Source: Ectocarpus siliculosus (lineage: Eukaryota > Sar > Phaeophyceae > Ectocarpales > Ectocarpaceae). Taken from it: a stretch of 64,000 nt of DNA. Positions 37,275 through 47,800 of this stretch are shown here, in pieces (the stretch's first letter is position 1; each line of letters begins with the position of its first letter). The translations under genes and the position numbers were made by a program. Location of the stretch: positions 2,109,415 through 2,173,414 of the forward strand of contig FN649736.1 of assembly GCA_000310025.1 (NCBI GenBank), read 5' to 3'. The notes under the pieces are model-generated. The model was not told where the DNA came from and did no database searches. It saw nothing but the letters and a program-made list of their open reading frames with translations.

Positions 37275-39262
37275 CACGCCTCTACTCCTCCTGTGCTTCG
37301 CGTTTGCAATCGATCGCACGCCAACACGCACCGGGTCGTTGTATAGCCCGCGCGCGAGCCCCAGCGGTCGTCGTTTTCGAACGCGGGCATGGCCCCGAGC
37401 ACCGCTTCCCTGTGAGGCCTTGGCCAGGCTTTCCATGAGCAACGACATTTCGGAGACCTCACCGTCGAGGGTGAGGGCAACCACGCGAGCACACGAGTCC
37501 AGGTCCTCGATGTCGTGGTGTGGCCAGGTCGCCGCTGGTGCCGGTGGTCGTGGTGGTGGCGACTGCGGACAGAACGGCATTCATGACGCCGCCTTGCGTG
37601 GTGAGGTCAACGCAGGAGGATATATGGTAAGATGCCCCTCCATCTCTCCAACTCCCGTTCCACACACGGGGCAGGTTGCGTAGGTTGGCACCCTCGGCGT
37701 CTCCCATCAGGTCCGAGAGAAATTTGGCGACCCCGGGTGTGCTTCTCAGGGATTCCCTGGAGACCCTCGGGGGGGGCAGTGGGGAACGTCATGGTGATGA
37801 CGCTGGCATCGCCTCCTGCGCTGGCCACACGTGCCGTAGGTTCGTTTGCCCTAGCTCCTGTGACGACATTTTGCTTGGACCTTTGCTGAAGGTGCTTCTT
37901 CCCTTCGAGCCCTTCGTCAGCCACGCGAGCTTGGACGGCCTTCCCTCGATGGTGGCCTTCCCGTTCCCGTTCCCGTTCCCGTTCCTCTTCTTGCCCTTCT
38001 GGGCCCGTCGTCGGGCGGGTGTCTCTGTTTTCTCCCCTTGGGGGGTCGACACGTCGTCTGTTGCCCTACCGCCGCCGCCGTGGCCGCTGGCATCTCCGCT
38101 AAACTTGCACGCCGTGGCCCCGGCAACGTCGAAATCCGCTTCATTGGGTGCTTGCGTGGCACTCGAACGATGGGGACAGATCTGGACAGGTAGGTGGCGT
38201 CGGTCGATGACTGATGCAGCTCAAGCAGCCGCACGGAGTTTGTTCTAACTTTGGGTCGCTTCTTCTTTCGTGCTTCTCAAAGGATGACCGACTGAAAGGT
38301 AGAACAAAGGCCGTGTGGCTGCTTGAGCTGCATCAGTCATCGACCGACGCCACCTACCTGTCCAGATCTGTCCCCATCGTTCGAGTGCCACGCAAGCACC
38401 CAATGAAGCGGATTTCGACGTTGCCGGGGCCACGGCGTGCAAGTTTAGCGGGGATGCCAGCGGCCACGGCGGTAGGGCAACAGACGACGTGTCGACCCCC
38501 AAGGGGGGAAAACAGAGACACGCGCCCGACGACGGGCCCAGAAGGGCAAGAAGGGGAACGGGAACGGGAACGGCAACGGGAAGGCCACCATCAAGGAGGG
38601 CCGTCAACGCTCCTGTGGCTGACGAAGGGTCCGAAGGGAAGAAGCACAATCAACCAAGGTTCAAGTAAACGTCTCTCAACGTCCGCGTCACAGGAGCTAG
38701 GGCAAACGAACCTACGGCACGTGTGGCTAGCGTAGGAGGCGATGCCAGAGTCGCCACCAAAGCGTTCCCCACTGCCCCCCCCGAGGGTCTCCAAGGAATC
38801 TCTGAAAAGCACACGGGGTCGCCAATTTTCTCTCGGACCTGATGGGAGACGCCGAGGGTGCCAACTACGCAACCTGTCCTATATGTGGAACGGGAGATGT
38901 AGAGTTGGAAAGCGTCTTGCCATATCCTCCTGCGGTGACCTCACCACGCAAGGCGCCATGAACGGAGTTCTGTTGTCCGCAGCGGCCACCACCACGACCA
39001 CCGGCACCACCGGGGACCTGGCAATCACCAGGACATCGAGGACCTGGACTCGCGTGCTATCCCAGTTGCTCTCACCCTGGCTGACGACGTCTCGGAGGAG
39101 AAGGCGTTGCCAATCGAAATCCTCGCCACGGTAGGGAAGGAAGCGGTGCTCGGGGCCACGCCGGTGTTGGACACCGATGACCGCTGGGGCTCGGACGCGG
39201 GGTACGACCTAATCCGATGCGAGTTGACGTGCGATCGATTGCAAAAGCGAAGCACACGAGTG
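37275..39262. repeat. Large inverted duplication 3 (arms almost 1 kb, 54-bp spacer)
   Basis: Left arm about 37275-38246 and right arm 38301-39262 are imperfect reverse complements. Matching landmarks mirror each other: AGAACAAA...GGCTGCTTGAGCTGC at the inner ends, a GGGAAC hexanucleotide run (37960-37990 and 38555-38580), a shared RATDDVSTP-encoding stretch, and an A-type exon at the outer ends. In the right arm the plus-strand A-type exon (about 39018-39230, LDSRAIPVALTLADDVSEEK) is intact, whereas the left-arm minus copy is frameshifted. Substitutions and small indels between the arms indicate an old duplication rather than an assembly artefact. Confidence 0.88.
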
Positions 39263-42200
39263 CCAATTTTCCGTCGGCGTCGTGATGATGATTGCCGCTG
39301 GGCACGTTGCTTCAAGGTCGGCACAGATGTTTTGCTATCTCGAGGCACCGACCACGGATTGAAACGGTAGCAGTTGGGTCAGCTCGGGCAAATGCTGCTT
39401 GTTGGGCACAAGCCTTAGATGAAATTTTGTGGTTAGATGGTGAAATGGGTTCCAGTCTGCTGGGGGGTTTTCGACCTTGTCACAGACAGACACGCAGATA
39501 GACACACAGACAGACAGACACGCATGTCCATTCTTACGCCCCCAGTGACAAATATTCATGTTTTACGCGCATACATGTACATGCGATCCCTAAAACTGCG
39601 TAGTATTTTCAAAACAAAAAGCACCCCTCTGGGCCGCTCTGAAACGATAAACAATAAAAAAATAAAGATTGAGCTCCAAGCTATTTTCCCTATGTAGCCG
39701 GGTATTGCTCATGTCCGACGGTACACACATGTTGGACACATTTCTAGGTTTTATCGGCCAACTATTTGCATTCATTTGTCTTCGAATTCATTCGACAGCC
39801 GGGTATGTGCGTGTGTGCGGGTGCGTGAGGAGATGTGATTGCTGTGTTATACATGCCGTCCCTATACTGTAAATCATTATTTCACAGCTTCGTGTTACAG
39901 TGTGATGTTGGGCAGTGTAGCACCCAGCCAGTTGTAATGAGTTTCCAACGTGGGTAGGTGTTCCCTCATTGATTTTCAGTGTCTGCTATAGCAATGCGTA
40001 CGTGGGCATGAAAACAACATCGAAACCCGCCCGCGAAACGCATATTGGCAAATCCTGGAACACAGCATAGGCTATATTCTCTAAAACATGAGGGTTCTAA
40101 TTGGATGCTGGTTCACACGTTTCCCGGGCGTTTCGCCGCCACAGTCAGTCGTTCTATGACCGATCGATGTAGCGGTCGACGAAGATCGTATCAGCACGCA
40201 CCCGGCTTTGGAAAAAGGTTGATCGAAGAGCGATGGATGCAGAAACAACATTGACGTAGAAGCAAGATATGAAGGGCAGCGCAGCTCGCCGTACGAATAT
40301 GTATATCCAAACGCACGAACGAACCGTGATAGATTGGTTTATATCGCAACACGCAGTACGTGAAAGGTGTGTCATACTGCAAGACCTGTCTGACACACCG
40401 GCGGCAACCGGCGGAAGATTCACTCGAGTGTGACTGTAGGATAAACGAATGGGAACCAACTTACAATTTTCAAAGAGCGCACAGGCTGGTCATCACACTC
40501 CACACTCTAATTTCCTGTGTTCTCGCTTTGACTGAACCACACGCCTCCACAAGCACCACAACAATGGTGTATACCCACTTTCAGTTCTCCAAATTTCTTT
40601 CTGGGTGCTTGCCGTGTCTCAACCTGAACGCTGCTGAACCGTTTTAACCTGAACGCTGCTGAACCGTTTTCATCACGGTGCTTCCAAAGGCGAAGGAAAC
40701 CTAGATGGTAGATGCCCGGTCGTCTGCTGTTGTTGCCGTCGATCGATGGATGCGATGGCGTTGGCGTCAAGAAAGGAGTTGAAATTGAATGTTTCTAAAG
40801 TACGAGAAACTTGCTCCATGACATGCCGCTGAGAGGCTGTTCCTATCTATGTTTGGGGTATCCACAACATTCGTGGTGCCAAGCGAGGCAGTCGTTATCC
40901 GGTCAACATCAAGCAAATAGGAGACAAACAAACCTAATACACAATCGCGCACACACGTTGGCGCACACGCATTCCTATGTGTACGAACAAAAACACCCAT
41001 TATTCCTGCTATGGGTCACCCGACAATGACGTCTTCTTCTGCAGAGAGCCACGGTAAGTAGTGAGAAGATGTGGCACTACTGTACCAGGCCAATAACCCT
41101 CTCCACAGGGAAATCGCTTCCGGTCTTACTCTCCCGGAGAGTGGCTTCGTCCTCGTCATTTTTGCCCCTGTTGCCTGACGTCGGTGCGGGTATGGTGGAG
41201 GCATGACGGATTGGGCGTGCGGGCATGTGCGGGAGCGTGGGATCACTCGCGGACAAATATTTCCGACGATGCGGTAGAACCACACTTTCATACTTCCAGC
41301 GAAGAAGCAAAAGTCCATCGAGTGAATAGACTTTGATGTCACGGAGGGACACCAAACTAAGGACCAATTTCCGACTCGACTGCATCATATATCCTCAAGG
41401 CCGTCACCTTTGTCTGGTACGGGAATCATTTCGGCTGCACTAATTGACCAGCTTCTCTAACGAAAGAAAGTGCACAAGGTTGCTTGCGGCGGGACGCAGG
41501 TCGAGTGATCTTTCGGCGGCCTTCCTCCCTCTGCGTGCCTCTATAACCAATGCATAGCCGACACACATACCGTATGATGAGTCCGATATATGCATGGCCG
41601 ACACACATACCTTATGATGAGTCCGATATAACCAATGCATGGCCGACACACCTACCGTATGATGAGTCCGATATATGCATGGCCAACACACATACCTCCG
41701 ATATAAACAATGCATGGCCGACACACATACCGTATGATGAGTTCGATATAACCAATCCATGGCCGACACACATATCGTATGATGAGTCCGAGATGGTTGG
41801 CAGGCACAGACGTCCTGTGGCGTGGTTCATGATGGGCTACGTATACAAATATAGGTTTCGAGCGTGAATCCGATTCATCATATATTTCTGCTGGTGCAGC
41901 ATGTCTCTTGAATTGTGAAATTTGAAATTGTTTCGCCGCTCATGCCCGCGCGAGCTGCCAAGGGACGATACGTGTGCCCTACAGCTGTTGTAGTACGAGA
42001 CATCAGCGGTGAACACCCCACTGGCACCTGCAAAGCAACGGTGCGTGTGCGACTGACAAACGCAGCCTGGCGCGGTGTGCACGGCACGCGTTGTGCTACC
42101 TGCCGAGCTTGGAGTGAACATACGACTCACCTACTTCCTTACAGTGAAAATCCCAAACACCGGTCGCGATTTTCAAAGTTGGTATCCGTCACTGATCTCG

Positions 42201-43316
42201 GCTCACTGAGTAGCCGCAGCAGATCAGTGTAAACAGTGTAGATGCTGGTGCAGAACCCCCCCCCTGTGGAACCGTTGGGCACAGCAGATATATGGAAGCT
42301 CGGCCCGAATGTACCTGTGCTGCGCGGGAGGTTCGTCGACCGAATATTGTTCTCTCAGACGTGCTTGCGGCCCTCCCCCTGCTCGAGGTGCAGTTGAAAC
42401 GTTGCAATGTGCAGTGAGGAGAATGGAAAAATCTCGGAGCCAGTCGGGCGAAAGGTGAGGATCGATACTACTACGGGCATTTTCAATGTACTTTCTCCAA
42501 TGAAATTGACGCACCCATCTGTTCGTAGATATCTCTGTCACACCCGGTCATTCATTCATTCCGTGAGATCTCTGTCCCTATAGTTTCGATTTTTATGCCT
42601 CTCCTCACTCTTGCCCTCTCGTTGTATTGTTTCTTCCATGTACCTAGGGCAGGAGAGGGTCTCTTTTTCACAGCCGACTGACTGATGAAGCTACACTATT
42701 GACGATGATTTTCGCTGTGTTGGTGACTCGATTGATACTCTGAAGCATAAGTATTGGTGAGTGAGAGAGCTCGCGCGGTGGTGTGAACATTCTTGTTCCG
42801 TGATTTTCCTTGAAGAAATGCACCTTGGGCAGCAGAGTCTGGAAAGACGTCAGCGTGGTTTCTATTAAGTGTGTAGACGGGAAAAACGACAGCTACGAGT
42901 AGCGGCCATTTACCCGGGTGGTTCATTTCACAACAACCTACAGAGTAGCATCTTTTGTGACTATTGGAGTTGGGTTCGAGTCTAGGCGCAGTCACAGGAC
43001 TTGGAAATGCAAGTATTTTCCCGCACCATGCCCGACCAAGCAAGTGAAAACACCAATCTGCACTTTGATGGTACACGACAAAATTTTTGCATTATGTTTC
43101 TACTGTAGTACTGTACATTCGGTGGACGAGCGAAAGAGGGAGTGCAACTCTTTTCGCGACAAACAAGGCAAGCACCAGCATCAAGAGGGCACCGGTGAAC
43201 CACCAAGAGCAGGCACACGCCGAAGACCGCGTCTCCGAAACGGGCACAGCACAGAAGACCCCGACCCCAACCTTGGACCCAATATATGCAGGTTAGACCA
43301 TGTACAGAACCCGACT
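39263..43316. other. Intergenic region with simple repeats
   Basis: No phase-consistent exons found. Contains an imperfect ACAG/ACAC run at 39481-39524, a 25-bp tandem duplication at about 40622-40671 (AACCTGAACGCTGCTGAACC) and the minisatellite at 41545-41790. Short open frames have no recognisable motif. Confidence 0.5.
41545..41790. repeat. Minisatellite, about six variable copies of a roughly 40-bp unit
   Basis: Unit core GCCGACACACATACCGTATG followed by ATGAGTCCGATATA. Copies alternate between a longer form with ACCAATGCATGG and a shorter form with TGCATGG; one copy is truncated. Confidence 0.9.
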
Positions 43317-44769
43317 TCACGAGATCAAACAGGAAGAACAAAGCAAGACAAGAAACACGACGCCCACGTTCACAGGGCTGAAAGTCCAAACTTTATTCAC
43401 CACGCACGGAGGACAACACTGAACCCACGCTTGAAAACAGGCATTGCTGCCCCACATCAAACAACAATAGCTGAACAGCAATACAGGCCAAACCCCGTCT
43501 AGCGTAGGTGGGTTGGCGCCAATGATGTGGGCGTCAGGTTGTGGCCTATCGACGTCTACCTCGTTGCCAGCATCGTCAGCCTCCGTCCGGTCTACCGCCG
43601 TGGCATCTCCGGCTGAGGCCGTGCTGTCCTCGCCCGTGTCCACGCCCGTATCATTAACGTCGCCCCTGCTGTCACTGACACTGATTCTGCCGTTGCCCTC
43701 AGATGCCTCCCCTGAATCGTCCACGGCCTGTCCAGCAAAAACATACAAGGCACGCGATCAAACTATCCGATGTCAGTGCCATGACAGGTGGGGAGATGCT
43801 CACTTTTGGCTCGCCTCAAGCATTTGCCATGGGGCGGCACTACTGGGGACCGGACGGTTCTAAAAAACTCTTGCTGTGTTGCGTTTCGCTTTCGTTGCCG
43901 GTGTATGTGCGAACCACAACGGCAACAACAAACCATTATCGTACACACGAACGGAGTAGATCTTTGGAGACAAGAGTGCCGCCAACACCCACCATGGCAT
44001 CAACAATCATCGACGATGCAACAATTTGTTCAAGGTCCCTACCACGACGTTGGCGCTTCCCTTTTGTCGTCGTCATTATGTTCTCTGAAGGTTAAGCCCA
44101 TCACGACTTCCCTCAAGTACCCCCCCCCCCCCCCCGCCCGACCCCTGACCCCCGACCCTACTCCTCACAAGGCGGAAATAGCGAGTCGCTGTAGGGACAA
44201 TCACACTCCGAGGAGGTGTGTACTCTAGAATTCCAACGACCAACAACCAACCACGTAGCACACTCGGTCCCACCACTCGTCAAGCGTCGAACAGCTGGTG
44301 AACAAAAAACAATTTTCGCTGCATTGCCTGAAAGACAACGTTGAACCAGCCACAATAACTCACCGTGCCCGTGCAGCTGCGCAGGTTGGACACCACGGCA
44401 GCGGTCATTTCCTGCATGTCCTCGAACCGTGAGCTGTAACATGCGCATGCGTGCAGCGGGAGGGGATCGTAGGAGGCCCGGTTGGACTCGTTGCTTGGCA
44501 GGCATACGCTCCACTACAGTACTTTGTTAACCCCGATTGGAGGGTCGAGCGCAACACGGCGTTTGGGAACTTCATATGCTCTGCGGCACTGTGGTTCGAG
44601 CATGACAACCTCGTCGCCGTGTCAGCCAAAGCAGCTGCTGGATGGATATCATGGGTAGCGGCCGACCAACAATGATAACAACCAACATCAACGACAACGG
44701 CGACGATGACCATGACCATGACGACATCAGCATTCGCCGTACACATGGATGTCAATACCAACAACACCG

Positions 44770-44816
<47 letters not shown>

Positions 44817-47800
44817 GGACGGACAGACAGACAGACAGACAGACGGACGGACAGACAGACAGACAGACAGAAGCAATCCCGACGACAACCACGACAATAG
44901 CAACCTCTGCCTAACACAAGGACCAACGGCACAATCTGTCGGGCTTTCTCCCCCAGCAACCGATCACGCACAAACGCTTACCGCAGTCTATCGAGGACCT
45001 CTTGCTGCGTCTCCTCCACCCGGTCGGCGCGGTTCGCGATGCTGAAGATATTTGACGCCTCCAGGTCGGACGCCGCTCGGCGCGGGACAAACACCCCCAC
45101 TTGGAAGGTGACTTCCTCAACGGAATAATAGGTATCCAGCAAAACCCTGTCGACGCTGGTCAGGCCCTCGGTGCACAACACCCAAGCCTTGTTGGAACCA
45201 TCCGCCTGCGTTTTATGAGAGCCATACCAACAAAACAATCGACGGACAGCGGTAGGGGACTGAGATTACAGAGTGGTTCTGTCGATGGCTGTCGGGGGGT
45301 CTGCTATCCACCGTGTGCTGTCTAGCCCCCACTACCAACAATTCGACAACCGCGTAGCCGCCCTTCCCAATGCATCATCCACTGCCCTTAGCCCCTCGAT
45401 GCCGCCGGTGACGTCGACCATCACTTTCCCCCGCCCCGCGCGTTCTCTCGCATCCTTACGGTACGTACAATTATGAATACCAACCAACCAAAGGACCTCT
45501 CCCGGCGACGGTTTCGAGAACGTTTCAAGAATGCTTAACAACGAAAAGTGCTACAAGATCGAATGTTCGGGGCATGAGATTGACCAGCTCCCCTCGTCCT
45601 GGGCACGCAACTGGTGGTGTTATACGTGTGCAGACTCGCCAAAATGAATACCACCAACAGAGCGAGAATCGGTGCTTCGTCTCACGCTCGGTCACGCTCA
45701 TCGGATGCTCACGTAATTCGCGCAGTCGGACAGGTCCTCGTTGCGCATTTTCATGCTCTCCTCGGTCTTGGCCTTCCGGTCGACGGCGTCTGCCTTCTCG
45801 CCTTGGCACGTGAAGATTTCCGCCTCCAGCGTCGACGTGGCTGTCAATACCAGCCGCTGCACGGCCTCCAAGCGGGCGCTAAAAGGTGGATACGGCATCG
45901 AAGCACCCAAGGCGTGTGCGGAGGGGGGAGTCATGCCTAAATTTTCCTCTCAAGTGTCATCTCCTCCACCTGCCCACCGTGCTCGAGATAGAGAGCGGCG
46001 GGAGGGTTGATGGACTCGATTTGTCTTGCCGGCACTGAGGCCCAAGGGGGACATCTTAGTCGCGCAACCGTGTCAATCGCAATACAACGGATACCGCAAC
46101 AATCATCTACAGCAACGATGTCACCTGCAACTACCAGCACGCACACCACAACCGAAGACAACTCAATACCACGCCCACACAAAACGTACCGGATCATGTC
46201 GTAGTCCGACCCTATACGGTCTTCCGCTTCCGGGGCGAGACCTCCCACGTGCACCGTCGTCTTTGCCGCATCCTCCTGGAGGGTACGAACCAGGTCCACC
46301 GAACGGGAAGAGATGTCCTCGAAGTCCGCGGCGCACGAGTCAGCGGCCGTCTGAGTCTCGTCCAACTAAGAAGGTGTATCGAGTGCCACAACGGCAGCGG
46401 AGACATTTCGGCGACAGAAGGTTGGGCGACGGGTGGATGTTAAAAGAGCTGCCGCGTCGATGGTTCTCCATGAGCCAGGATGCGATATCGACAGCAGCAG
46501 TGCCCTCAAAGTATTCATCGCTGCCATGGTCAAGTCCTTTGTTGAGTGCTCACCTCCTCCTCACACACGGCGAGCTCGTCCTCGAGCTCCTGCCGCTGCT
46601 CCTCGATCTCGGCTTCGCGGTCCCCCGCGTCTGCCTTCTCGCCTTGGCACGTGAAGATTTCCGCCTCCAGCGTCGACGTGGCCGTCAATACCAGCCGCTG
46701 CACGGCCTCCAAGCGGGCGCTAAAAGGTGGGTACGGCATCGAAGCACCCAAGGCGTGTGCGGAGGGGGGAATGCGGGCGGTATCATGACTAAATTTCCCT
46801 CTCAAGTGGCGTCTCCTCAACCTGCCCACCTTGCTCGAGACAGAGAGCGGCGAGAGGATTGAAGGACTCGATTCGTCTTGCCGGCACTGAGGCCCAAGGG
46901 GGACATCTTAGTCGCGCAACCGTGTCAATCGCAATACAACGGATACCGCAACAATAATCTACAGCAACGATGTCACCTGCAACTACCAGCAGGCACACCA
47001 CAACCCAAGACAAATCAATACGAAGCTCACCCGAACAGCTACTGAGGTGCCTCCCTATTGCAAATTGATCGCGCACGAACGTACCGGATCATGTCGTAGT
47101 CTGATCCGTCAAGGTCTTCCGCTTCCGGGGCGGCAGAGGCGAGACCTCCCACGCGCACCGCCGTCTTTTCCACATCCTCCTGGAGGGTGCGAACAAGGTC
47201 CACCGAACGGGAGGAGATGTCCTCGAAGTCCGCGGCGCACGAGTCGGCGGCCGTCTGCGTGTCGTCCAACTATGAATGTGTATCGAGTGCCACAACGGCA
47301 GCGCAGACGTGCGGTGGAAGGAGGATGGGCGTTACAAGAGTTGCCGTGTCGATGGTTCTCCATGAGCCAGGATGCGACACAGACAGCAGCAGTGCCGCCA
47401 GAGAGTGTATCGCTGTCATCCCCAAGCCCTTTGTTGAGTGCTCACCTCCTCCTCAGACAAGGCAAGGTCGTCCTCGAGGTCCTTCCGAATTTCCTCACCC
47501 GCGTCCAGGAGGCGGTTGAGCTCGACCTCTCGGTCCCTAGCTCCTGCTTCCTTCAGCAGGCACGTCGCCTGGTCCTGCTCCCACCTCGATGCCGATGCAT
47601 CTACCATGCGCTGCACCGCATCCAGGCGGGCGCTGCATCAGATCCGAAGCATGTAGGGAAGGCGGGAGGGGAGGGGGCATACGCTGCTGTTACCGACTGG
47701 ATTTTCGATCTAGACACCACTCCGGGACAAAACGGGCGTATCAATGCGAATGTCCTCCGGGCTTGGGCATTAACCTCTTAGCTTTGATCCTACCGTGGCT

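Larger units (their letters stand above)
34520..39262 (-). pseudogene. Second, partly degenerate copy of the modular A/B exon gene (3' half)
   Basis: Minus-strand pieces in the same order as copy 1: an A-type exon at about 37540-37325 (DIEDLDSCARVVALTLDGEV), frameshifted before EAVLGAMP; a B-type exon at about 37040-36868 (EAEQRLVLTAASTLVEEVSS), whose donor GTGAGC has become GAGAGA; an A4-like exon ending 36192 (SREEASDLGASCRFSMVDRI, donor AG/GTAGGC); a short exon 35658-35590 (SARFNEMQMIAQQLSNLCRC); a Ser/Asp/Glu-rich tail exon 34818-34520 ending SSGTDSPTC and TAG. The short exon lacks one G at its 3' junction compared with copy 1 (CACGTGAG versus CACGGTGAG), which puts the acidic tail out of frame. 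This suggests a non-functional copy, although the tail exon itself is fully open. The interval also contains the 2-kb inverted duplication. Confidence 0.55.

Noticed and set aside
37676-38248. 190-aa plus-strand frame with repeated PFPFPF
   Set aside because: It lies in the left arm of the inverted duplication and reads antisense through the hexanucleotide run. The mirrored frame exists in the right arm, so it is more likely structural than coding.
45351-45454. Additional A-like exon (TGGIEGLRAVDDALGRAATR) in the modular gene
   Set aside because: It has good splice sites, but its phase 2 end does not fit the phase 0 start of the next exon. It is left out of the model, though it could be alternatively spliced with an exon I did not find.
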